NCBI RefSeq assembly: GCF_013374115.1
Contig: NZ_AP022673.1
Span: 2,442,001 to 2,506,000, forward strand
Direction of reading: 5' to 3'
DNA: 64,000 nucleotides
From: Sphingomonas sp. HMP9
Lineage (GTDB): Bacteria; Pseudomonadota; Alphaproteobacteria; Sphingomonadales; Sphingomonadaceae
Numbering within the stretch: the first letter of the stretch is position 1; each line of letters opens with the position of its first letter. Made by a program: the position numbers and the translations under genes. Shown here piece by piece: positions 1 through 8,522 of the stretch. A model generated the notes under the pieces. The model was not told where the DNA came from. It worked only from the letters and a program-made list of their open reading frames with translations, and did no database searches.

Positions 1-118
1 GAGCGTATCGAGGGCTCGTATCGAAGCATGGGCTCCGCGCGCCAACCTGTCCTTCGATACGCCGTCTCGATACGCCGCCTACGGCGACTACTCGACGGCT
101 ACTCAGGACGAACGGGAG
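1..118. repeat. Palindromic repeat element, family R1, copy A (cut by window edge)
   Basis: Imperfect inverted repeat whose arms contain GAGCGTATCGAGGGCTCG and TTCGATACGCCGTCTCGAT, ending in CTACTCAGGACGAACGG. A second copy in the same orientation lies at 42114-42217 inside the 5' end of flgI. The left end of this copy is outside the window. No coding function is seen here. Confidence 0.6.
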
Positions 119-182
119 AGGGGAAGAACGGGCATAGCGACCGCGTTTTCCGCAATGACGAACGGAAGGCATCACGAACGCC

Positions 183-211
183 AAAAGCCGCGGGGGATGC
201 CCGCGGCTTTT
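183..211 (-). terminator. Rho-independent terminator of rpmG
   Basis: A 12-bp perfect stem (AAAAGCCGCGGG / CCCGCGGCTTTT) with a 5-nt loop lies 43 bp after the rpmG stop. The stem ends in a T run on both strands, so it can stop transcription in either direction. Confidence 0.85.
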
Positions 212-253
212 CGGATCTTCGCAATCAGTCGGCGGCTTTCACCGCCGGCCGGA

Positions 254-421
254 TTACTTGATCTTGGCTTCCTTGAACTCGACATGCTTGCGCACGACGG
301 GATCGTACTTCGAGAAAGAGAGCTTCTCCGTCTTGGTACGGGGATTCTTCTTGGTGACGTAGAAGAAGCCGGTGTCAGCAGTGCTGAGCAGCTTGATCTT
401 TACGGTGGTCGGCTTGGCCAT
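254..421 (-). CDS. rpmG: 50S ribosomal protein L33
   Basis: This 55-residue protein is ribosomal protein L33 of the large subunit. It begins [13 protein letters not shown] and contains [12 protein letters not shown] and a lysine-rich end, the usual L33 pattern. No CxxC pairs are present, so it is the zinc-free (C-minus) form common in proteobacteria. The gene is monocistronic, with a strong hairpin terminator 43 bp downstream. The next gene on the other side (614) is divergent; the roughly 190 bp between them should hold the rpmG promoter. It is too short to appear in gene lists with a 60-residue cut-off. Confidence 0.96.
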   Translation of the reverse strand: MAKPTTVKIKLLSTADTGFFYVTKKNPRTKTEKLSFSKYDPVVRKHVEFKEAKIK

Positions 422-613
422 GAGCCCAATTCCTATGGCTTGAAAATGCGAAAGCGGCGAACTGACGCCGCCGCTCCATCAGGGGCGGCGCATGGCGGAC
501 GGCTGCGGCGAAGTCAAGCTTTACCCCGTCATCGCAGGGGAATCACGCGCATTTAACCCGCTATTCACGACCCGGCGCGCAGAGTAGCGTCAGATAGAGA
601 CAGGAGCGGGATC

Positions 614-946
614 GTGGGGCAGGCGCTGGTTCGAATCGACGACATGGTCGCGGTGAAGGCCGATCTGGCGGCACGGATCGCGGCGATCGACGTCCGCGCG
701 CCCTATTCGCGCCCCTGCGACATCGCCACCGAGATCGACGCGATCCGCGTCATCGCGCACAGCAACGGCCTGAACCCGGCGGTCACCGTCGCGCATTTCG
801 TCGATTCGGCGCTGTCGCGCGGCGAGCATGGCGCGCTGGTGCACGGCTGGCTGGCGATTCTGCGCGACGCGGTCGGCTGCGAGCGGCAGGACGTCCAGGC
901 GTGCCACGCATTCGCCGCGGCCTGCTCGGTGCGACTCGCTGGATAA
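614..946 (+). CDS. Conserved hypothetical protein, 110 aa
   Basis: I do not recognise a named family. The product is a small, soluble, probably helical protein of 110 residues with no signal peptide or membrane segment. It has three cysteines (around residues 35, 89 and 96) and a histidine-containing motif AHSNGLNPAV. The start is GTG, preceded by an AGGAG-like ribosome site at 602-607. It ends 3 bp before the GDT1-family gene and so is likely co-transcribed with it. Codon use is like that of its neighbours, and the ORF is clean, so it is likely real. Confidence 0.65.
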   Translation: MGQALVRIDDMVAVKADLAARIAAIDVRAPYSRPCDIATEIDAIRVIAHSNGLNPAVTVAHFVDSALSRGEHGALVHGWLAILRDAVGCERQDVQACHAFAAACSVRLAG

Positions 947-949
947 TCC

Positions 950-1516
950 ATGGACGCATTGATGGCGGCCTTCGTCGCGGCTGCGCTCGCGCAGGTCGGC
1001 GATCGCACCGCATGGCTCGCCGCGATCCTGGCAGACCGGTACGGCAGCCCCGCGCGGGTCATCGCGATGGCCGCGCTCGCCCTGCTCGCCGCCAGCGGGC
1101 TGGCCGCCACGCTGGGCACGGTGATCGGGCCGAAGCTCGCCCCCAATGCGCAACAGCTGATGCTGGCGCTGGCGCTGCTGCTGCAGGGTGGCAGCGCGTT
1201 TTTCCCGGCCAAGGCGCCCGACCGGCTCGATCGCTGGCGAATCGGCGCATTCGCGACCGCGGTGCTCGGCCTGTTCATCCTCGCGTTCGGCGACGGGGTG
1301 CAGTTCATCGTCCTGACGCTCGCCGCGCGCTCGCCTGTCCCCGCGCTGGCCGCGGTCGGCGCGACGATCGGATCGCTGGTCGTGATCGTCCCCGCCGCGC
1401 TGATGGGCGAGGCGGCGTGGCTGAAGCTGCCGCTCAAGCCGCTGCGCATCGCGATCGGCGTGGTGTTCGTGCTCTTCGGCCTTGTCCTTGCGCTTGGCGC
1501 CCTCCGGCTCGTCTGA
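950..1516 (+). CDS. TMEM165/GDT1 (UPF0016) family membrane transporter
   Basis: The protein has 188 residues and about six membrane segments arranged as two homologous halves, as in the GDT1/UPF0016 family, which moves Mn2+ or Ca2+ across membranes. The family's acidic signature E-x-G-D-[KR]-[TS] is seen as QVGDRT at residues 15-20 in the first half. In the second half it is FGDGVQF (residues about 112-118), so the leading Glu is lost in the first copy and the motif is altered in the second. It follows the hypothetical gene by 3 bp. The cation it carries cannot be read from the sequence. Confidence 0.75.
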   Translation: MDALMAAFVAAALAQVGDRTAWLAAILADRYGSPARVIAMAALALLAASGLAATLGTVIGPKLAPNAQQLMLALALLLQGGSAFFPAKAPDRLDRWRIGAFATAVLGLFILAFGDGVQFIVLTLAARSPVPALAAVGATIGSLVVIVPAALMGEAAWLKLPLKPLRIAIGVVFVLFGLVLALGALRLV

Positions 1517-1624
1517 CCCACGCCGGCCTCTCAAAACCTCCACTATCCCGGTCCGATCGTTACGGATCAGGAACCAACCGGTTGCGACACCGGTTGAGTG
1601 ACCCTTACCACATTGGAGGCCGTC

Positions 1625-1810
1625 ATGCTGAAGCTCGCAATCACCTTTCTCGTCATTGGCGCCGTGCTCGCGCTGCTCGGCTTCGGCGGCATCGGCGGCG
1701 CGTTCATCGGTATCGCCAAGATCCTGTTCTTCATCGCAATCGCGCTGTTCGTGATCTTCCTCGTGCTCGGCCTGCTCGCGGGCAAGGGGATCAAGAACGC
1801 GATCGACTGA
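1625..1810 (+). CDS. DUF1328 (YtjA-type) small membrane protein
   Basis: A 61-residue, very hydrophobic protein with two membrane helices separated by a glycine-rich turn ([14 protein letters not shown]) and a charged tail KGIKNAID. This matches the DUF1328/UPF0391 family of small inner-membrane proteins, whose function is unknown. The ATG at 1625 is chosen over an upstream in-frame start at 1598 because GGAGG lies at 1614-1618. The gene stands alone between the GDT1-family gene and the DNA ligase gene. Confidence 0.85.
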   Translation: MLKLAITFLVIGAVLALLGFGGIGGAFIGIAKILFFIAIALFVIFLVLGLLAGKGIKNAID

Positions 1811-1910
1811 CGCACCAGTCCGTATCGTATGACAACGACCGTCGTCGGACCCTCCGGCGGCGGTCGTTTCGTCTCTGCATCCCTTCGGGTGGCATGCGCG
1901 TTCAACGACG

Positions 1911-3503
1911 ATGCATGCCTTTGCCGCCCTGCTCGACTCGCTCACCTACACCCGGTCGCGCAACGCGAAGCTGAAGCTGATCGCGGATTACCTGCGAGCG
2001 ACGCCCGATCCAGACCGCGGCTGGGCGATGGCGGCGCTGACCGGCGATCTCGATCTCAAGGGCGTGAAGTCGGCGGTGATCCGCGGGCTGATAGAGGAAC
2101 GCGTCGATCCGGTGCTGTTCCGGATGAGCCGCGATTATGTCGGCGATACTGCGGAGACGGTGGCGCTGCTCTGGCCCGAGCCGACGGTTCCGGTCGATCC
2201 CACTCCCTTATCGATCACCGACGTGGTCGAGCGACTGGCGGCGTTGTCGCGCGCGGATGCCCCCGCCGCGCTGGCCGACATGCTCGACCGGTCGGATGCC
2301 GGGGAGCGGTTCGCGCTGCTCAAGATGGCGACGGGCGCGCTGCGGATCGGTGTGTCGGCGCGGCTGGCGAAGACCGCGCTCGCCGATGCGTTCGGGCTCG
2401 ATGTCGATGCGGTCGAGGAGGTGTGGCACGGGCTGGATGCGCCGTATCCGAGCCTGTTCGCCTGGGCCGAGGGGACGGGCGAACAACCGACCCCCGCCGA
2501 TGTGCCCGTGTTCCGGCCGTTCATGCTCGCGCACGGGTTGGAGGATCTGCGCGTTGATCTGGCCGACTATGCCGCCGAGTGGAAATGGGACGGGATCCGC
2601 GTGCAGATCGTCCATGTCGCGGGTGAAACGCGACTCTACAGCCGCACCGGCGACGACGTGACCGCCAGCTTCCCCGAGATCGCGGCCGCGTTCCGGACGC
2701 CGGGGACGGTCGATGGCGAGCTGCTGGTGAAGGGTGAGCATCAGGGTGGGACGCTGGAGGATGGCGGCGGTGCAGCCAGCTTCAATGCGCTCCAGCAGCG
2801 GTTGGGGCGCAAGACGGTGTCGGCGAAGATGCTCGCGGAGTATCCCGCGTTCGTGCGGCTCTACGACCTGTTGATCGATGGCGAGGAGGATCTGCGCGCC
2901 CTGCCCTGGACCGACCGGCGCAAACGGCTGGAAGCGTTCATGCCGCAACTCGATCCCGAACGGTTCGACCTGAGCCTGGTGATCGAGGCGGACGACTTCA
3001 CCGCGCTGGAGGCGATCCGCGCCACCGCGCGCGACGCGGCGATCGAGGGTGTGATGCTCAAGCGGCGCGACTCGCCCTATGTCGGCGGCCGGCGCGCGGG
3101 GCTCTGGTACAAATGGAAGCGCGATCCGCTGACCGCCGATTGCGTGATGATGTATGCGCAGCGTGGCTCCGGGCGGCGATCGTCCTATTATTCGGACTAT
3201 ACGTTTGGCTGCTGGACCGAGGAGGGCGAGTTGCTCCCCGTCGGGAAGGCCTATTCGGGGATCACCGACGAGGAACTGAAGATGCTCGACAGCTTCGTGC
3301 GCAACCATACGCAGAACCGGTTCGGCCCGGTGCGCGAGGTGGAGAAGACGCTGGTGCTCGAGATCGCATTCGATTCGCTGCATGATTCGAAGCGGCACAA
3401 ATCGGGCGTGGCGATGCGCTTTCCACGGATCGCGCGGATCCGGACGGACAAGCCCGCGGTGGAAGCGGACCGGATCGAGACGCTCAAGCGGATGATTACG
3501 TAA
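1911..3503 (+). CDS. ATP-dependent DNA ligase, damage-response (PP_1105-like) type
   Basis: This 530-residue enzyme seals DNA nicks using ATP. Nucleotidyltransferase motifs are visible: motif I EWKWDGIR with the adenylated lysine at K225, motif IV EGVMLKRRDSPYV (about 380) and motif V WYKWKRDP (about 398). An N-terminal DNA-binding domain fills the first 200 residues and an OB fold the last 110. There is no polymerase or nuclease domain of the LigD type. The length and layout fit the ligase that is usually encoded with an Lhr-type helicase, an MBL-fold exonuclease and PdeM. Those partners are all in this window but not adjacent (12474, 14685, 22068). Confidence 0.9.
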   Translation: MHAFAALLDSLTYTRSRNAKLKLIADYLRATPDPDRGWAMAALTGDLDLKGVKSAVIRGLIEERVDPVLFRMSRDYVGDTAETVALLWPEPTVPVDPTPLSITDVVERLAALSRADAPAALADMLDRSDAGERFALLKMATGALRIGVSARLAKTALADAFGLDVDAVEEVWHGLDAPYPSLFAWAEGTGEQPTPADVPVFRPFMLAHGLEDLRVDLADYAAEWKWDGIRVQIVHVAGETRLYSRTGDDVTASFPEIAAAFRTPGTVDGELLVKGEHQGGTLEDGGGAASFNALQQRLGRKTVSAKMLAEYPAFVRLYDLLIDGEEDLRALPWTDRRKRLEAFMPQLDPERFDLSLVIEADDFTALEAIRATARDAAIEGVMLKRRDSPYVGGRRAGLWYKWKRDPLTADCVMMYAQRGSGRRSSYYSDYTFGCWTEEGELLPVGKAYSGITDEELKMLDSFVRNHTQNRFGPVREVEKTLVLEIAFDSLHDSKRHKSGVAMRFPRIARIRTDKPAVEADRIETLKRMIT

Positions 3504-3574
3504 TCCACGCGCCATCGAACCAGGCGGCAGCGCGGGGTATCGCCGCCGATCTTGGTACGCGTAAGGACGGTCCG

Positions 3575-4357
3575 GTGAACACAACGAAACATCCCCGCAC
3601 GGCGGCGGCACGACGGTGGCGGCGTGGCGCGTGGGTGAGCGGCATCCTATACGCGATCGTCGTGCTGTTCGTCTATCTCGCGGGGTATTTCGACCGCGAT
3701 CCGGTGCATGTGTATCCCGCTATCGGGGTCCGCGCGTCGGGCGCCCCGCCGATCGCGGTGGTCAATTTCTCGGGCGACATGGGATTGCGGTTCCTGCTCG
3801 GTGCGTCGACCTCGCGCGGGCTGACAGAGCATGGAATCCCGGTCGTCGGGATCACCACCCCGGCGCTGTTCGCGCGACATCGGACGCGGGGTGAACTCGA
3901 TGCGATCGTGGCGGACGGGGTTCGCGCCGCGCTGGCGCGGACGGGGGCGAAGCGGGTGGTGGTGATGGGCCAGTCCTACGGCGCGGACATCGTCCAGACC
4001 GGGCTGGCAGACCTGCCGGCGTCGCTGCGGCCGCGCGTTGCGGGAATCGTGTTGATCCTGCCGGGCGAGACGGTGTTCTATCGCGCGGATCCGTCGGGGC
4101 TTCTCTACGATCACGGGACGCCCGACAGCATGGGGGTGACGACGGGCAACCGGCTCGGCTGGGCGCCGCTTACGTGCATTTATGGGGTCGAGGAAACCGA
4201 CAGCCTGTGCCCGTTGCTGACGGTGGCTGGCGTGCGGAAGGTTGGGATGCCTGGGGGGCATAACATCCGTCATGATGCGGATGGACTGCTGGGGCATGTG
4301 CTGGCGGCGATACGCGCGGTGGCGCCCGATGCCCGGCAGCCTGTCGCGCAAACCTAG
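3575..4357 (+). CDS. AcvB/VirJ-like alpha/beta hydrolase, membrane-anchored
   Basis: The 260-residue protein has one N-terminal membrane helix (residues about 20-40) followed by an alpha/beta hydrolase domain. The probable nucleophile elbow is GQSYGAD, and FSGDMG near residue 68 resembles the SGDGG motif of the VirJ/AcvB family. A histidine in PGGHNIRHD could complete the triad. Some members of this family hydrolyse lysyl-phosphatidylglycerol in the periplasm; that activity is inferred, not shown. The GTG start has AAGGACGG just upstream. It follows the ligase gene by 71 bp. Confidence 0.7.
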   Translation: MNTTKHPRTAAARRWRRGAWVSGILYAIVVLFVYLAGYFDRDPVHVYPAIGVRASGAPPIAVVNFSGDMGLRFLLGASTSRGLTEHGIPVVGITTPALFARHRTRGELDAIVADGVRAALARTGAKRVVVMGQSYGADIVQTGLADLPASLRPRVAGIVLILPGETVFYRADPSGLLYDHGTPDSMGVTTGNRLGWAPLTCIYGVEETDSLCPLLTVAGVRKVGMPGGHNIRHDADGLLGHVLAAIRAVAPDARQPVAQT

Positions 4358-4442
4358 GCTGGCCCGGGGCTGCGGCGACTCGTCTTTTCAGTCCTGTCGT
4401 CGTCCCGACCTTCGTTTCGACACTGTGCCGACAGTCGAGATG

Positions 4443-4500
4443 CAGAGTTATGTGGGCAGCACGGCGTGGCTCTGGATCCTGACTTTCGTCAGGATGACGG
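4443..4500. repeat. REP-like repeat, family R2, partial copy
   Basis: Contains the right palindrome CTGACTTTCGTCAG plus part of the spacer also seen at 50316-50400. The left palindrome is missing. It lies between two convergent gene ends (4357 and 4520), where its hairpin may act as a terminator. Confidence 0.75.
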
Positions 4501-4519
4501 AAGAAGGGCGCGCACGGAC

Positions 4520-5341
4520 TTAGCGCGGCGTGGCAATTTTTATCTCGAACAGCGTGGGCCAGTATTTGCCCGTCACGAACAGACGGTCGGCCTTAGCGTC
4601 CCAGGCGATACCGTTCAGAACCGCCTCGGGGTCGGTCGCGGCGATTTCGGCGACCAGTGGGCGGAGGTCGATGATCGCGGTCACCTTGCCCGTGGCGGGA
4701 TCGATGCGGACCAGGAAGCCGGTGTGCCAGACGTTGGCGAGCACCGCGCCGTGAACATATTCGAGCTCGTTGATGTCGCGTAAGGGCCGGCCGTCGATCG
4801 TCACCGCGACCCGGCTGCGCTCCGCCAGCGTCAGCGGGTCGCGCATAATCAGGCTTTCGCTACCGTCGGACTGGATGAAGCCGCGTGCGTCGCTCGTCAG
4901 CCCCCAGCCCTCGCCGGTGTAGCGGTTCTGGCCCTTCGGCTTGAGCGTGCGGACGTCCCAGCGATGCGCGATGCCGTCATGCCAGGTGAGGCTGACGAGC
5001 TGGTCCTTCCACAGCGCAAGCCCCTCGCCGAACTGGGCAGGATCGATTCGCGCCCTGGCGAGGATCTTGCCATCGGCGAGCGAGATGCGGCGGACGTCGG
5101 ATTGCCGCTCCTGCCCCGTGCTCTCGTACAGCGCGCCGTCGTGCCAGAGCAGGCCCTCGGTGAACGCGGTACGATCGTGCGGATAGCGGGCGACGATCGT
5201 CGCGGACAGCATCGGTAAGCGCGAGTCCGGCGCCGTGGCCGCCTGCACGCGGGCGGGCGCTGCCGACGGCAACGACGATGAAACGAGAACGGCCGGCCAC
5301 GCAAAAGCGAGGCCGGCCGCGATCGTTATCCTACCAAACAT
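4520..5341 (-). CDS. Secreted glutaminyl-peptide cyclotransferase (glutamine cyclotransferase)
   Basis: The 273-residue protein has an N-terminal signal peptide (cleavage after a run of Ala and Ser, about residues 20-35) and then a beta-propeller-like domain. Motifs such as PHDRTAFTEGLLW, YESTGQ, GEGWGLT and DINELEYV match the plant-type glutamine cyclotransferase family (PF05096). Such enzymes convert N-terminal glutamine of peptides to pyroglutamate, here presumably in the periplasm. It is convergent with the VirJ-like gene and 34 bp downstream of the cold-shock gene. Confidence 0.85.
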   Translation of the reverse strand: MFGRITIAAGLAFAWPAVLVSSSLPSAAPARVQAATAPDSRLPMLSATIVARYPHDRTAFTEGLLWHDGALYESTGQERQSDVRRISLADGKILARARIDPAQFGEGLALWKDQLVSLTWHDGIAHRWDVRTLKPKGQNRYTGEGWGLTSDARGFIQSDGSESLIMRDPLTLAERSRVAVTIDGRPLRDINELEYVHGAVLANVWHTGFLVRIDPATGKVTAIIDLRPLVAEIAATDPEAVLNGIAWDAKADRLFVTGKYWPTLFEIKIATPR

Positions 5342-5375
5342 GGTATGGATCAGCGTTCTGATTCAGTCAGCTGGA

Positions 5376-6242
5376 TCAGCCGCCTGCGCTCAGGTTCACC
5401 GCTGCGTACTTGCCGCGACGATCGACCTCGAGCTCGAACTCGAGCTTGTCGCCCTCGTTCAGCGTCGCCATGCCGGCGCGCTCAACGGCCGAGATATGGA
5501 CGAATGCGTCAGGCTGTCCGTCGTCGCGCTGGATGAAGCCAAAGCCCTTCATCGCGTTGAAGAACTTGACCGTACCGGTCGCCTTCTCACCAGTGAGCTG
5601 ACGCTGTGCGCCACCTGCACCACCGTCACGGTCGCCACCACGGGGCGCGCCCGGGCCGGCATCACGGTCACGCGGCGGGCCGCGATCGGTGACGGCCATC
5701 GGCTCGCCGTCGATCTTGAGGTCGGTTGCCGAGATACGGCCACCGCGATCGACGAGCGTGAAGCCGAGCGGCTGACCCTCTGCGAGCGCGACCATGCCGG
5801 CCTGCTCGACTGCGCTGATGTGAACGAACACGTCCTCGCCGCCGTCATCGCGAACAACGAAGCCGAAGCCCTTCTGCGCGTTGAAGAACTTTACGACACC
5901 GGTGCCTTCGCCGACAACCTGGGGAGGCATGCCGCGACCACCGCCGCCGCCGCCGCCGCCCGAGAAGCCGCCGCCACCGCCGCCGCCGCCACCGCGGTAA
6001 CCACCGCCGCCGCCGCCGCTGCCGCCACCGAAGCTGCTACCGCCGCCGCCGTAGCTGCTGCCACCGCCGCCACCGTAGCTCGAGCCACCGCCGCCGCCAT
6101 AGCTGCTACCGCCGCCGAACCGGTCGCCGCCGCCACCAAAGCTGCTGCCGCCGCCGAACTCGTTGTCGCCGCCGCCGAAGCTGTCGCGCTTGTCGCGGCC
6201 ACGCCCGCCACGGTTCCCGCGGCCACCTTTATCGAAACCCAT
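5376..6242 (-). CDS. Cold-shock protein with two CSDs and a glycine-rich N-terminus
   Basis: The 288-residue protein carries a disordered Gly/Ser/Arg-rich N-terminus (residues 1-110, with repeats like SSYGGGG) and two cold-shock domains. The first (about 112-180) shows KGFGFV and VFVHIS; the second (about 221-286) shows KGFGFI and AFVHIS, the RNP1 and RNP2 single-strand nucleic-acid binding motifs. The domains are joined by an RG-rich linker. It probably binds RNA or ssDNA. ATG 6242 is preferred over upstream starts because the sequence before it does not look coding. The GC triplet tract encoding the Gly region (about 5935-6170) is low-complexity. Confidence 0.88.
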   Translation of the reverse strand: MGFDKGGRGNRGGRGRDKRDSFGGGDNEFGGGSSFGGGGDRFGGGSSYGGGGGSSYGGGGGSSYGGGGSSFGGGSGGGGGGYRGGGGGGGGGFSGGGGGGGGRGMPPQVVGEGTGVVKFFNAQKGFGFVVRDDGGEDVFVHISAVEQAGMVALAEGQPLGFTLVDRGGRISATDLKIDGEPMAVTDRGPPRDRDAGPGAPRGGDRDGGAGGAQRQLTGEKATGTVKFFNAMKGFGFIQRDDGQPDAFVHISAVERAGMATLNEGDKLEFELEVDRRGKYAAVNLSAGG

Positions 6243-6544
6243 AAGCTCTGTTCGTCTTCCCGGTTCGCCCGCAAATTTCTCAAAACCCTTGTGCCGGACG
6301 ACGAACGCAGGTTTTCCAGCGCGAAACCTTTTGCGCCTTGAGGGGACCCTTAGCGCAAAATACAAGCCGTCGCGAATAGATTCTGATCAGAGGCCGTTCG
6401 ATTTGGATCGATACTGACGCAAGTGTCGCTTGCAAGCCACGGCTCGTCGCATCGGTGATCGCAAAGCCTTCTTGTCGCCTGATTCGGATCTTTGACGCAG
6501 AGAGAGCCATTGAGCGTTCAGCCTCGGGCCGCTACGGCCGGCGC
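6243..6544. other. Divergent intergenic region, cold-shock gene / rnd
   Basis: About 300 bp between two divergent starts, with AT-richer patches near 6350-6420. It should carry both promoters and the cold-shock mRNA leader. I see no gene and no clear operator. Confidence 0.5.
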
Positions 6545-7165
6545 ATGACAGTTCATCTCCACGAAGGCGACATCCCCGCCGACCTGTTCGCGGCCGGCGC
6601 CGCGATCGCCGTCGATACCGAAACGATGGGGCTGATCACGCCTCGTGACCGGTTGTGCCTCGTCCAGCTTTCCGATGGCGGCCCCGACGAGCACCTCGTC
6701 CGATTCGCCGCGGGTGCCGGCTATGACGCACCGAATCTGAAGGCATTGCTGGCCGATCCCGCGCGCGTGAAGCTCTATCATTTCGGCCGATTCGATATCG
6801 CCGCGGTCCAGCATTATCTCGGCGTCGTCGCGGCACCGGTCTATTGCATCAAGATCGCGTCACGGCTGGTGCGGACCTACACCGATCGCCACGGCCTGAA
6901 GGAACTGGTCCGCGAACTGCTTGGCCAGGACATCTCGAAGCAGCAACAGTCGTCGGACTGGGGCAGCCCGGAACTGTCGGACGCGCAGAAGGATTATGCC
7001 GCGTCCGACGTCCGCTTCCTCCACCGGCTGCGCACCGAACTCGACAAGCGCCTGATTCGCGAAGGCCGAATGGACCTCGCGCAGGCCTGTTTCGACTTCT
7101 TGCCAACTCGCGCCGCACTCGATCTCGCGGGCTGGCCCGAGATCGATATCTTCGCGCACGCATGA
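6545..7165 (+). CDS. rnd: Ribonuclease D-type 3'-5' exoribonuclease, short form
   Basis: This 206-residue protein is a DEDDy 3'-5' exonuclease. Motif I is VDTET (D24, E26), motif II HFGRFDIAAV and motif III DYAASDVRFLH with the Tyr-x3-Asp signature. It has only the catalytic domain and lacks the C-terminal HRDC domains of E. coli RNase D, as is usual for short alphaproteobacterial forms. The ATG at 6545 begins the conserved domain. Its stop overlaps the lptC start (ATGA), so it is translated with the LPS-transport genes, an arrangement common in sphingomonads. Confidence 0.88.
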   Translation: MTVHLHEGDIPADLFAAGAAIAVDTETMGLITPRDRLCLVQLSDGGPDEHLVRFAAGAGYDAPNLKALLADPARVKLYHFGRFDIAAVQHYLGVVAAPVYCIKIASRLVRTYTDRHGLKELVRELLGQDISKQQQSSDWGSPELSDAQKDYAASDVRFLHRLRTELDKRLIREGRMDLAQACFDFLPTRAALDLAGWPEIDIFAHA

Positions 7166-7818
7166 TAGAGGTTCCGCCGCCCTCGCCCGTCGCCCGTCGC
7201 GTACGCACCGCGCGGCAGGATTGGGCCGCGCCTGGTGGCAGCCACGATCGCTTCGTGGCGATCGCCCGCGTCGGGTTGCCGACCGCGATCGGCGTGCTGG
7301 CGGCGTTCCTGGTGATGGCGCCGCTGACCGCGGGCGGCGACGTCTCGTTCCTGCTCGACAAGAACAAGGTCGACGTCGCGCAGGAGCGGATGAAGACGCA
7401 GGTGGCGCGCTATCGTGGCGAGGATACAAAGGGGCAGGCCTTCACGCTCGATGCCGCGTCGGCGATCCAGAAAAGCTCGGCGGAACCGATCGTCCAGCTC
7501 AACCAACTCGCGGCGCAAATCCAGCTCACCGACGGCCCCGCCAACATCAAGGCGAACACCGGTCGTTACGACATGGATACCGAGAAGGTGCAATTGTTCG
7601 GCCCGCTGAACGCGACCGCGGCGGGCGGCTACGATCTGAAGACCACCAACGCGACCATCGACATGAAGGCACGCACGCTCGAAAGCGGCGGCGCGGCGAC
7701 GGGTACTGTCCAGCAGGGAACGTTCAGGGCCAACAAGCTGCACGCGAACCTCGAGAAGCGGACCGTGACGCTCGATGGCAATGCGCGCTTGCGGATCATC
7801 CCCAGAGGGCCGAAATAG
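7162..7818 (+). CDS. lptC: LPS export protein LptC
   Basis: A bitopic inner-membrane protein of 218 residues with one N-terminal helix (about residues 37-55) and a periplasmic beta-jellyroll. In the Lpt pathway it accepts LPS from the LptBFG transporter and hands it to LptA. The assignment rests on size, topology, the LptC-like pattern (KVDVAQERMKTQVARY, AASGGYDLKTTNA-like strands) and its place directly before lptA and lptB. The ATG overlaps the rnd stop as ATGA. Sequence identity in this family is low, so synteny carries weight. Confidence 0.85.
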   Translation: MIEVPPPSPVARRVRTARQDWAAPGGSHDRFVAIARVGLPTAIGVLAAFLVMAPLTAGGDVSFLLDKNKVDVAQERMKTQVARYRGEDTKGQAFTLDAASAIQKSSAEPIVQLNQLAAQIQLTDGPANIKANTGRYDMDTEKVQLFGPLNATAAGGYDLKTTNATIDMKARTLESGGAATGTVQQGTFRANKLHANLEKRTVTLDGNARLRIIPRGPK

Positions 7819-7823
7819 CCGCC

Positions 7824-8387
7824 ATGCGCGCCACTCACATTCTTGCCACCCAGATTCTTCTGGGGATATCCGCCCTTTCGTTGTCGACGACCGCGGTCGC
7901 GCAGCAGGCGCACAATTCCAACGCCCCGATAGATTTCGGCGCGGATCATATCGAGCTTCAGGACAAGGCGAATCGCGCCATCCTGTCGGGTAACGTCGCG
8001 GTCAAGCAGGCCGAAATGACGCTGAATTCGGCACGGATGACCGTCGCCTATACCGGCCAGGTGATCGGCGGGAACCCGCAGGTCTCGCGGCTCGATGCGT
8101 CGGGCGGCGTGATCGTCAAGCGCCCCGACCAGACCGCGCGAAGCCAATACGCGATCTACGACCTCAATCGCCGCGTCATCACCATGCTGGGGGCGGTGAC
8201 CCTGACCCAGGCGGGTAACACCGTGAACGGCGGGCGCCTGACGATGAACCTCGACACGGGGCGCTCGGTGATCGACGGCTCCTCGGTCGCGGGGGGCAGC
8301 AGCGGCGGTTCGGCCGCGAGCGGTGGCACCGTGACGCAGACGGGCGATCGCGTGACCGGCACCTTCTCGGTTCCCAAGCGCAACTGA
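7824..8387 (+). CDS. lptA: LPS transport periplasmic protein LptA
   Basis: A 187-residue exported protein with a signal peptide ending at VAQQA (about residue 28) and an OstA/LptA beta-jellyroll domain (PIDFGADHIELQDKANRAILSGNV). It bridges LptC and the outer-membrane LptDE complex. The C-terminus has a Gly/Ser-rich insert (about 155-170). It starts 5 bp after lptC and is followed at a distance by lptB. Confidence 0.9.
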   Translation: MRATHILATQILLGISALSLSTTAVAQQAHNSNAPIDFGADHIELQDKANRAILSGNVAVKQAEMTLNSARMTVAYTGQVIGGNPQVSRLDASGGVIVKRPDQTARSQYAIYDLNRRVITMLGAVTLTQAGNTVNGGRLTMNLDTGRSVIDGSSVAGGSSGGSAASGGTVTQTGDRVTGTFSVPKRN

Positions 8388-8391
8388 GGCT

Positions 8392-8434
8392 GCAGGAGCT
8401 TCGTAGGGGCTTCCCTCCGGCGACGCGCTCCTGC
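8392..8434 (+). terminator. Hairpin between lptA and lptB, possible attenuator or partial terminator
   Basis: GCAGGAGC (8392-8399) pairs with GCTCCTGC (8427-8434), followed by ATGTTTCC. The loop is long and the T run short, so it may trim or weaken read-through rather than end transcription. lptB and rpoN lie downstream on the same strand. Confidence 0.35.
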
Positions 8435-8522
8435 ATGTTTCCTGTCAAACCCCCGGCCGAGTGTTCGGCGACACCATCAATGCCGGATGTTCGGCACCTG
8501 ACTTTTGCGAGGGCCTGATCCC

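Noticed and set aside
620..650. GGTTCGAATC as a tRNA T-loop
   Set aside because: No acceptor stem or anticodon arm around it; it lies inside a coding frame.
590..1945. Long minus-strand ORF (451 codons)
   Set aside because: It is antisense to three better genes (614, 950, 1625), is very rich in Arg, Asp and Glu, and has no family pattern; typical shadow frame at high GC.
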